From assembly GCA_028819675.1 (NCBI GenBank), contig JAPPKT010000657.1:1-5136 (forward strand): a DNA stretch of 5,136 bases, read 5' to 3'. Under the pieces are notes generated by a model. The model saw only the letters and a list, made by a program, of their open reading frames with translations. It was not told the origin of the DNA and made no database searches. The number at the start of each line of letters is the position of its first letter. The stretch's first letter is position 1. This document shows, piece after piece, positions 1-4,968 of this stretch. Source of the DNA: Caldilineaceae bacterium. GTDB lineage: Bacteria > Chloroflexota > Anaerolineae > Caldilineales > Caldilineaceae. The translations under genes and the position numbers were made by a program.

Positions 1-511
1 ACGACTGCTCGTTGGAGAGCCGCGCCCACGGCTGCGCCAGCCGTACCCCGGTTGTGGCTTCGTAGATGTTCAGCAGCTGCATGTCGCTGCCGGGCGTTTC
101 TTCATGGCTCGCCCAGTAGTGAAAGCTGAGCGTGAAATGCTGCGCCGAGTCCGGCAGCGCAATGTCCTGGTAGAGGTTGTCGCTGGCCTCCAGGTTGGCG
201 CTGTCCACGATCCCCAGCCGCAGCGAGCGGTCGCCCGCATACGATCGTGCCGTCGAGTAGCTAGGCGGCAGCCCTGACCCTGCCAGGCCCCAGTGCAGAT
301 CGGTCGCCTCGAATCCGCCGTTGATGATCAGCTCGCTGCAACCGTCAGGCGAAAGATGGGCCGCGCCCACTTCACTGTCACCAGGAGCGGGAGGCGGCCC
401 CTGCGCCTTCGTCGTCGCCGTCCCCTGCCACAGAACCACCGCAACCGCCAGCAGCGTGCACAGAGAAACAACTCCCCGCGCGCCCCACACCTTGCTCATC
501 ACACTTCCCAT
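1..511 (-). CDS. Exported protein with jelly-roll/carbohydrate-binding-like domain, N-terminal part (runs off the left edge)
   Basis: An open frame of 170 codons runs from ATG at 511 to the left edge without a stop. Residues 1-12 are polar to basic, 13-28 form a hydrophobic core, and 34-36 (TKA, before QG) fit a signal peptidase I site. A proline-rich linker (39-43) follows. From about residue 58 there is a pattern common at the start of secreted beta-sandwich domains: ELIINGGFE, a Trp a few residues on, then SYAGDRSLRLGI, NLYQDIALP and FTLSFHYWAS. I infer a jelly-roll domain that binds sugar or surface material; no catalytic motif is visible in this part, so the function is unknown. The product is probably secreted or cell-surface bound. 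A second in-frame ATG at 499, preceded by GGAAG four bases upstream, is an equally plausible start. Base composition is GC-rich (one counted block 36/60), as in the right-hand genes. Coding status is quite sure; the function is not. Confidence 0.8.
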   Translation of the reverse strand, partial: MGSVMSKVWGARGVVSLCTLLAVAVVLWQGTATTKAQGPPPAPGDSEVGAAHLSPDGCSELIINGGFEATDLHWGLAGSGLPPSYSTARSYAGDRSLRLGIVDSANLEASDNLYQDIALPDSAQHFTLSFHYWASHEETPGSDMQLLNIYEATTGVRLAQPWARLSNEQS

Positions 512-577
512 CCTGTCCACCCGAAAAACTACCCCGCCGCGGCACGTACGTCCCTCCTGATTCTGCCAGGAATTCCA

Positions 578-607
578 ATTGTAGCATGTGCCTTGGATCA
601 TGGACAA
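578..607 (-). promoter_or_regulatory. Candidate sigma70-type promoter for the exported-protein gene
   Basis: Read on the minus strand, TTGTCC (607-602) is followed after 18 bases by TACAAT (583-578). A TG one base upstream of the -10 box makes it extended. Transcription would begin near 570, giving a leader of about 60 bases before ATG 511. The leader also contains an AGGAGGG run (558-552) that is too far from either in-frame ATG to serve as their ribosome site. The boxes were found by eye and no other promoter of this quality was seen upstream of the gene. Confidence 0.4.
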
Positions 608-719
608 CGGTGGTGTGATTGCGGGCGATGACCTACGCTTCTATGACGACAGTAACTGGAGTAGAGGCATCATCGCGCCGAGGCGCGGTATCACGAAGTC
701 GAGCCCGTGGTGTGAGGGC

Positions 720-739
720 ATGCGGAAGGAATGGGGCAG
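720..739 (+). repeat. Left arm of an imperfect inverted repeat at the edge of the low-GC segment
   Basis: ATGCGG, AAGGA, one base, then TGGGGCAG on this strand is matched in reverse complement at 3324-3346, with 19 of 20 bases identical if a 3-base gap is allowed in the right copy. The arm lies where base composition falls from about 65% to about 50% GC. No transposase lies between the arms and no target duplication is evident directly outside them. It may be the end of a passive or decayed element, or coincidence. Confidence 0.3.
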
Positions 740-823
740 TTTGTGAGAATGGGAGAAAAGATCGGGGTTTGGGTTTGCATGCTCTTATCGGGGCCTAGTC
801 TTTGGCACAGGTCACAATGAAAA

Positions 824-2803
824 TCATCGAAAAGCCACAGGCCGAATCTTAAGCGCAATAATCGCCTCGATAATCCTCTCGAGCGACCTGCAAGTCTTGC
901 CATTTGATATGGCCTTCTCGACTACCTGCTCAATTACTGCTGGGTTTTTCAGCGCATGCTTCTTCTTGGCTATGCTTAAATCTAGCTGAGCCTCCGACAA
1001 CCACTGCATAAAGGACTCCTCACCCATTTCACCCTGAAGAGTTTTCTCTAAGTTGACCTTGAAGCAAGCAGAAGACTCCTCCCCAAAACTAGGCCAGTCC
1101 TCTTCAGGTTTTTCGAGAAGGCGGAGAAGATATCTGTTATCTTCTGGCTTGGCGTCTTTGACTCCATAGTCGCCATCCCATACAACATATACAGGAATGC
1201 CTAATTGCCTAAAAATCACTAGGGGCCGGTCTATGTTTGCTTTCCCAAAACAAGGTATGACAGTTATTCCCCTACCATCAAGATCTTGATTCATTGATTT
1301 TGCGAACCCTAGAATTGCCGCCCGGTCGTCCTCGCCTTCAACCAGTACCACTACTTCAGCAAAGAATCCTTCCCCCATCCAAGGAGTCATTATAGATCGA
1401 AGGCGAGGCTGTAGAGTCTCAGATGTGTACTTTTCACCTTGTTTTTGCTTAGCACGCCATAGCTCATCTGCCACCTTTTCCATATTGGCTTTTCTGAGGC
1501 GGGTGGTCTGCGGTTTGCCGTCGGCAGAGGCTTTTTTTTGCAGCACGCGTATTTGGTCGAAGCGATCTAAACCGACAAATAATGGAGAGTGAGTTGTATA
1601 TATGACTTGCGTATTCTTGGCAACACCAGGGATTGTGCCTGTTGCAAGATTCAACAACACTGAAGCCAAATGTCGTTGGCGGCTCGGATGTTGATATAGC
1701 TCGGGTTCTTCAATCGCCAGCACTAGGTTAGGTAGTTGGGGGCCCCTTGTTTCTGGATTTGTATCCTCCTCTGTCGATATTCTTTCTTCTGATATCGTTT
1801 GGGTCAATCGGACAGTGGTTAAGTGCTGAAGCATCGTGACAATAAATGCCCGCTGAAGGCCATGCCCAGTTCTTTCTACTTTGGATTCGTAATCATCTTC
1901 CCAAAGTCTTACTTGTGCTTGAGGCATGGGGATCGAGATGTCCATGAGTTCAGACCACTGCAAGACCACCTTCGCATCGGGGACATAAGACTGAAGGGTA
2001 TCGGACAGGCCTTTTGATAGGTCTGTCAGTTCTTTGAGGCTTTCGGGCTCCATGAGTTCTCTGTACTGGTCTTGCGTGCGCTGTTTGAAATCAATAAGGT
2101 CTCTTCGATCCGCCAGCGCGCTGCGTACAACAAGATCCATGATTTCTGTGACCGAAGATCCTCGTCCTTCAGTTGCGTCTTCTGTCGCATCTCTCACAGC
2201 CGGCACATAGATGAACCGGGTATGCTGTCCCAATCGTCCGCTACCAACCTCAGTGAATCCAAAGAACTGCCCGTCATCTCGGAGAGGCGAACATTGTCTA
2301 GGGTTCTCATTCTCCCACTCTTCCAAAGAGTTGAGAGCCACTTCTGCGGAACGGGCTGCTGGCAGAGATGAGTACTCCTCTCGCGCACGAATCTCATTGT
2401 ACTTCTGTCTCTTTTGCGTGGCATTGCCGGCGTTCCTGACTTCTGTGAAGTCAGGGTTCTGTAGTCTCATTCCGTGATAAGTGCCTGACTTGCCTTTCTC
2501 AGGATCAGAAAAAACTCGAACAACCGTTAGACTATCATTGTCGATGTAGGCCGAGAACAAGCCCTTTGCTTCTTCGCTAAGATCGGTATAGGTAACCGCT
2601 ATCTCAATATTTTGAGTCAAGTCTTCTGAGTAAAAGTCCTCGGGCATCACTTTGGCCGATGGATTGTAGAATAGCTCTAGCGCGCTCAAGAATGAAGACT
2701 TACCTGAACCATTCCGCCCCACCAGTGCAGTAAGAGAATCGCAGGGTAGTGTCCCCATAAGAATAGACCGGAAATTCTTCACTTGGACTTCTTGAATCAG
2801 CAT
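824..2803 (-). CDS. OLD-family ATP-dependent nuclease (ABC-type ATPase with C-terminal TOPRIM domain)
   Basis: A complete gene of 659 residues. The N-terminal ATPase shows LIQEVQVKNFRSI, Walker A GRNGSGKS (29-36), the FIYVPAVRDA segment (about 197-206) typical of OLD ATPases, a signature-like GHGLQR (313-318), Walker B LVLAIEEPE (360-368; catalytic Glu 365/366), and an H-loop TTHSP with His405. The TOPRIM domain has VEGEDD with Glu489, then a CFGKANID segment, then WDGD with Asp543 and Asp545; these acidic residues bind metal in the family. OLD proteins are ATPases with DNA-nicking or cleaving activity and many act against phages (phage P2 Old; GajA of Gabija). No UvrD-like helicase (GajB) or reverse transcriptase is next to it, so it resembles the stand-alone class 1 type. 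ATG 2803 is chosen over an ATG 17 codons upstream because the family begins close to this point and AGAGGAAG (2818-2811) lies 7 bases before it. GC is low (25/60, 24/60 and 30/60 in sampled blocks), unlike both flanks, which suggests transfer. Confidence 0.93.
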   Translation of the reverse strand: MLIQEVQVKNFRSILMGTLPCDSLTALVGRNGSGKSSFLSALELFYNPSAKVMPEDFYSEDLTQNIEIAVTYTDLSEEAKGLFSAYIDNDSLTVVRVFSDPEKGKSGTYHGMRLQNPDFTEVRNAGNATQKRQKYNEIRAREEYSSLPAARSAEVALNSLEEWENENPRQCSPLRDDGQFFGFTEVGSGRLGQHTRFIYVPAVRDATEDATEGRGSSVTEIMDLVVRSALADRRDLIDFKQRTQDQYRELMEPESLKELTDLSKGLSDTLQSYVPDAKVVLQWSELMDISIPMPQAQVRLWEDDYESKVERTGHGLQRAFIVTMLQHLTTVRLTQTISEERISTEEDTNPETRGPQLPNLVLAIEEPELYQHPSRQRHLASVLLNLATGTIPGVAKNTQVIYTTHSPLFVGLDRFDQIRVLQKKASADGKPQTTRLRKANMEKVADELWRAKQKQGEKYTSETLQPRLRSIMTPWMGEGFFAEVVVLVEGEDDRAAILGFAKSMNQDLDGRGITVIPCFGKANIDRPLVIFRQLGIPVYVVWDGDYGVKDAKPEDNRYLLRLLEKPEEDWPSFGEESSACFKVNLEKTLQGEMGEESFMQWLSEAQLDLSIAKKKHALKNPAVIEQVVEKAISNGKTCRSLERIIEAIIALKIRPVAFR

Positions 2804-2810
2804 GGCCTCG

Positions 2811-2818
2811 CTTCCTCT
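2811..2818 (-). promoter_or_regulatory. Ribosome binding site that sets the start of the OLD-family gene
   Basis: AGAGGAAG on the minus strand lies 7 bases before ATG 2803. The frame is open upstream to another ATG at 2854, but that one would add 17 residues not expected before the conserved first beta strand (LIQEVQVKNF). The site therefore favours 2803. Confidence 0.6.
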
Positions 2819-2878
2819 GATGTGCTGCGTCTTAATGGTTGAATGACGAGCCAATAGATAAGAAAGAGTAATTCACCA

Positions 2879-2907
2879 AATATGTGGACGGACAGTCCAT
2901 TAGCCAA
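2879..2907 (-). promoter_or_regulatory. Weak candidate promoter of the OLD-family gene with a palindrome in its spacer
   Basis: On the minus strand TTGGCT (2907-2902) and CATATT (2884-2879) are 17 bases apart, each matching consensus at 4 of 6 positions. The leader to ATG 2803 would be about 70 bases. The spacer is largely filled by TGGAC-ggaca-GTCCA (2885-2899), a perfect 5-base inverted repeat that could be a regulator's operator. The boxes are weak and the assignment is tentative. Confidence 0.25.
2885..2899. repeat. Short perfect inverted repeat TGGAC-N5-GTCCA (possible operator)
   Basis: TGGAC (2885-2889) and GTCCA (2895-2899) flank GGACA. The palindrome lies about 80-95 bases upstream of the OLD-family start and exactly between the candidate promoter boxes, where a repressor would block polymerase. 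Palindromes this short also arise by chance, and no regulator gene is seen in the window. Confidence 0.25.
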
Positions 2908-3323
2908 GATACATCTACGCCCTCTGCACACCAAATTTCCGTAGTGCCTCACAATTATGTCAGCGTCTACCAGGTAATAGCGGGGTCTACCCTTACACAC
3001 TGAAATCGAACGCAACCAAATGCCTTCGATTCATCCCAAAAGGCACCCAGCGCCCTGTCAAATCCTGCTTTACAGCGCTTGACCTCTCCGTCCCAAACAA
3101 GAACATCGATCAGAAACCGGTCAAAACCGACCGACGCCGCGTCACTGTCACCCCCCCAATCCGCAGGGCAATCGCGAACCTTACAGTACTCGGCCAAGTT
3201 CGCTCATTTCATTGGAATCACACCAAAATTTGGCGCCTTTCAGGCAAGACCAGCCTTGCATATAGCCTCTTTTCGCCCGGTAGTAGCGGGAAGCGCGCTG
3301 CTATCACGAAGTTCGCGATTGCC

Positions 3324-3346
3324 CTGCCCCAATCCTTTTCCCGCAT
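3324..3346 (-). repeat. Right arm of the imperfect inverted repeat
   Basis: CTGCCCCA, one mismatched base, TCCTT, three extra bases, then CCGCAT is the reverse complement of 720-739. Its last base is the first base of the -35 box of the phosphatase promoter, so if an element ends here that promoter belongs to the host side. Together the arms enclose about 2.6 kb with the OLD-family gene. Allowing a gap makes a chance match possible. Confidence 0.3.
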
Positions 3347-3374
3347 TTACACAGCGCCGGATCACGGTTACAAT
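3346..3374 (+). promoter_or_regulatory. Sigma70-type promoter for the phosphatase-DUF3090-SCO1664 cluster
   Basis: TTTACA (3346-3351) and TACAAT (3369-3374), each 5 of 6 to consensus, are separated by an optimal 17 bases. Transcription would start near 3381, about 50 bases before the TTG start at 3431. It is the best promoter match seen in the window and probably drives all three plus-strand genes, since no comparable match was noticed before the other two. Confidence 0.6.
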
Positions 3375-3415
3375 GAAAACGCAACCGACCCGCACAACCA
3401 GCAAGCCGCGCCCTG

Positions 3416-3424
3416 GGAAGAGGA
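3416..3424 (+). promoter_or_regulatory. Ribosome binding site for the TTG start of the phosphatase gene
   Basis: GGAAGAGGA ends 6 bases before TTG 3431. The same frame upstream reaches a TGA at 3374-3376 without any ATG, and the next in-frame ATG is far inside the conserved domain. The site and spacing therefore support initiation at the unusual TTG. Confidence 0.65.
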
Positions 3425-3430
3425 ACAGGA

Positions 3431-4159
3431 TTGATCGAAGAACAAAAAACTACCACCGAGGAGCCAGACGCAGCCAAAAACGAAGAGGAAAGCCAGGCCG
3501 GCGACGATCACGAAAAAGAAAAACCCCCGCGCCCTACCTATCTCTTCCTGATTCGCCACGGCGAAAACGCATGGACCGAACGCGGCGCGCTGGCCGGCCG
3601 CACACCCAGCGTCCCTTTGAACGAAAAGGGAAAGGAGCAGGCCCAACAGGTTGCCGAGCGTCTCAAGGACCAGCCCATCACCGCCGTCTACTCCAGCCCG
3701 CTCCTGCGCTGCTTGCAGACGGCCCAACCCCTGGCCGCCGCGCTGGACCTGCCCGTATCGGTCGAGCCGGGCATCCTGGAGGTCGATTACGGCGAATGGC
3801 GCGGCGGCGAATTGAAGGAGTTGGGCAAGCGGCCGGAATGGAGACTGGTTCAGGTCTTCCCGGGCGGCTTCCGTTTCCCTGGCGGCGAAACGTTGCGAGA
3901 GGTGCAGAACCGTGTCATCACGACCCTGGAGCGCATCCGCACAGAGCACCCGGGCGAGGTCATCGCCCTCTTCGCCCACGGCGACGTCCTGCGCACCAGC
4001 ATGGCCTACTATCTCGGCACGCCGCTCGATCTCTTCCAGCGCATCCAGATCAGCACCGCATCGATCAGCCTCGTCGCCTTCCATCGTTTTGGACCAAGCA
4101 TCCTGGCCATGAATGACAGCGGCGGTTTCCCTGTGATAAAGTTAGAAAGAGAAGACTGA
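3431..4159 (+). CDS. Histidine phosphatase superfamily protein, MSMEG_4193 type (putative phosphomutase/phosphatase)
   Basis: A 242-residue member of the phosphoglycerate-mutase-like histidine phosphatases. LFLIRHGEN places the catalytic pair at Arg42-His43, the phosphate-binding Arg is in YSSPLLRCLQTA (Arg93), the acid is Glu117 of GILEVDYGEW, and the second His is His183 in ALFAHGD, so the active site is complete. The catalytic His takes the phosphoryl group from a phosphomonoester in this superfamily; the real substrate of this subfamily is not known to me. The EVDYGEW motif and the DUF3090 and SCO1664-like neighbours point to the MSMEG_4193 subfamily rather than glycolytic mutase. Residues 1-34 are a hydrophilic extension with 12 acidic residues before the domain begins at about 36; it has no signal peptide, so the protein should be cytoplasmic. 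Start is TTG with a strong ribosome site. GC-rich (39/60 in one block), like the next genes. Confidence 0.92.
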   Translation: MIEEQKTTTEEPDAAKNEEESQAGDDHEKEKPPRPTYLFLIRHGENAWTERGALAGRTPSVPLNEKGKEQAQQVAERLKDQPITAVYSSPLLRCLQTAQPLAAALDLPVSVEPGILEVDYGEWRGGELKELGKRPEWRLVQVFPGGFRFPGGETLREVQNRVITTLERIRTEHPGEVIALFAHGDVLRTSMAYYLGTPLDLFQRIQISTASISLVAFHRFGPSILAMNDSGGFPVIKLERED

Positions 4160-4204
4160 GTCCCATCTGATGCGAACGGGTCCCCTCAGCGGCACCATGG
4201 GACT
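4159..4204 (+). repeat. Inverted repeat overlapping the phosphatase stop codon
   Basis: AGTCCCAT (4159-4166) begins at the last base of the TGA stop and is matched perfectly by ATGGGACT (4197-4204). Inside, CTGA (4167-4170) can pair with TCAG (4186-4189), leaving a 7-base bulge on the 3' side. There is no T-run after it, so it is not a standard terminator. It could form an RNA structure between the two genes, for example one that stabilises the upstream message. A second stem, GCTGGC (4216-4221) with GCCAGC (4235-4240), follows shortly after. Confidence 0.35.
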
Positions 4205-4275
4205 ACAGGCATCCTGCTGGCACATGCCATAAACGCCAGCCACTGCACCCGTTACCGATCACCGGCCACCGGCAT

Positions 4276-4860
4276 ATGGAATCACAGTTTACCTTCGACT
4301 TCAATCCAGTTAGCGCTATCGTCGCCGACGCCGTCGGACGCCCCGGAAAGCGTACCTTCTTTCTGCAGGCCCGCCAGGGCGCCGACATGGCCACCCTCAT
4401 CATGGAGAAAGAGCAGGTGGCCGCCCTCGCAACCTCCATTCTGCAACTGCTGGAGGAGCTCGAAAAGGAACGCGCCGACCTGCCGGCCGTCGAGGAAGAG
4501 ACCGCCGCCCCCAGTCTGCGCGAACCGCTCGAGCCGGCCTTTCGCGTCGGACAGCTCGGGCTGGGGTACGATGAACGGCAGGACCTCATGGTCCTGATCG
4601 CACAGGCCGTACCCGACCCCGCCGCAGGCGAGGAGGAGCCGCCGGCCGGTCCGCCCAGTCCCGAATCGGTCGAAGACCCCGGCGACGATCCCAAGGCCCG
4701 CTTCTATGCAACGCGCGCACAGATGCGCTCCTTGAGCGAACATGCCCTGCAGGTCGTGGCCGCCGGCCGCCCGGACTGCCCCCTGTGTGGGCGCGTCATC
4801 GAGCCCGAAGGGCACTTCTGCCCGCGCACCAACGGCCACGCCTTTCCGCTGTCTGTTTAA
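4276..4860 (+). CDS. DUF3090 family protein (TIGR03847 type), C-terminal Cys/His cluster
   Basis: A complete protein of 194 residues that closely follows the DUF3090 pattern. It opens with FDFNPVSAIVADAVGRPGKR and then TFFLQARQG (5-35), followed by MEKEQVAALATSILQLLEEL (43-62), a central FRVGQLGLGYD strand (89-99), RAQMRSLSEHALQVVAAGRP (147-166), and an end with CPLCGRVIEPEGHFCPRTNG (168-187). Cys168, Cys171, His180, Cys182 and His188 could bind a metal such as zinc; this is inferred from spacing. Residues 111-138 are an acidic, Pro-rich insert that is probably a disordered linker. The function is unknown; the family travels with the phosphatase before it and the SCO1664-like gene after it. 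It begins 116 bases after the phosphatase. ATG 4276 fits the family's start, although no good ribosome site precedes it. Confidence 0.92.
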   Translation: MESQFTFDFNPVSAIVADAVGRPGKRTFFLQARQGADMATLIMEKEQVAALATSILQLLEELEKERADLPAVEEETAAPSLREPLEPAFRVGQLGLGYDERQDLMVLIAQAVPDPAAGEEEPPAGPPSPESVEDPGDDPKARFYATRAQMRSLSEHALQVVAAGRPDCPLCGRVIEPEGHFCPRTNGHAFPLSV

Positions 4861-4968
4861 CTTGCGCCGTTTAACTAGCACTGTAACTGATCTGCACTGC
4901 TACTCTGCCGCACGCCCTGCCGCGCCGGCACCAACTGGACTACCGGTAGCATCCAGCTTGCCGCCACA
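4861..4968 (+). other. Gap between DUF3090 and SCO1664-like genes
   Basis: This 108-base gap has no hairpin with a T-run and no clear promoter. A CGTTTAAC-like sequence occurs at the DUF3090 stop (GTTTAAC) and again about 15 bases later (4868-4875, CGTTTAAC). The ATG at 4969 has no purine-rich ribosome site just before it. Confidence 0.4.

Larger units (their letters stand above)
512..823. other. Intergenic region between the exported-protein and OLD-family genes
   Basis: No convincing gene is present. The region holds the candidate promoter for the leftward exported-protein gene, a short GC stem-loop (672-689: CGCGCC and GGCGCG around a GA, extended by an A-T and a T-G pair) with no T-run after it, and a series of G-runs at 751-793. 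Composition changes inside it: the block 661-720 counts 39/60 GC and the next block 30/60, so the edge of the low-GC segment is near 720-760. No intrinsic terminator was found after the OLD-family stop at 824, so transcription of that gene may read into the exported-protein gene, which lies on the same strand. Confidence 0.6.
2804..3430. other. Intergenic region between the divergent OLD-family and phosphatase genes
   Basis: No gene here can be assigned with confidence. GC is 43-50% from about 2820 to 3240 (blocks 29/60, 30/60, 26/60), like the OLD-family gene, and rises to 36/60 in 3241-3300. The low-GC segment thus continues past the OLD-family start and ends near 3240-3320. The region holds the candidate OLD-family promoter, a 76-codon minus-strand open frame (2967-3197, TTG start) with coding-like composition but no recognisable family, the right inverted-repeat arm, and a good plus-strand promoter just before the phosphatase. 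Confidence 0.6.

Noticed and set aside
293..631. 112-codon plus-strand frame at the left
   Set aside because: Arg/Pro/His-rich shadow of the exported-protein gene on the other strand, continuing into its promoter region.
672..689. GC stem-loop as terminator of the OLD-family gene
   Set aside because: It lies about 135 bases past the stop, has a very small loop and is not followed by a T-run on either strand.
600..746. 48-codon plus-strand frame (MDNGGVIAGDDLRFYDD...)
   Set aside because: Fairly coding-like composition but no ribosome site and no known family, and it overlaps the promoter of the exported-protein gene. Could be a gene remnant; not supportable.
691..903. 70-codon minus-strand frame across the OLD-family 3' end
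   Set aside because: Its first part is only the OLD-family coding sequence in another frame, and the rest is intergenic.
824..2854. Gabija system
   Set aside because: Only a GajA-like protein is present; no UvrD-like GajB is encoded on either side within the window, so a two-gene Gabija call is not supported.
372..3152. 11-base direct repeat TCACTGTCACC at 372-382 and 3142-3152
   Set aside because: A few 11-base matches are expected by chance in a window this size, and the left copy lies inside the exported-protein coding sequence away from the composition boundary.
3368..4084. 238-codon minus-strand frame opposite the phosphatase
   Set aside because: Low-complexity antisense frame of the GC-rich phosphatase gene, with no recognisable motif.
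3079..4116. 345-codon plus-strand frame overlapping the phosphatase
   Set aside because: Its product is very rich in Arg and Pro with no family pattern, and it overlaps in another frame a gene with a complete histidine-phosphatase active site. It is a by-product of high GC.
4282..4881. 199-codon minus-strand frame opposite DUF3090
   Set aside because: Antisense frame of a clearly conserved DUF3090 gene; composition is Gly/Leu rich with no motif.
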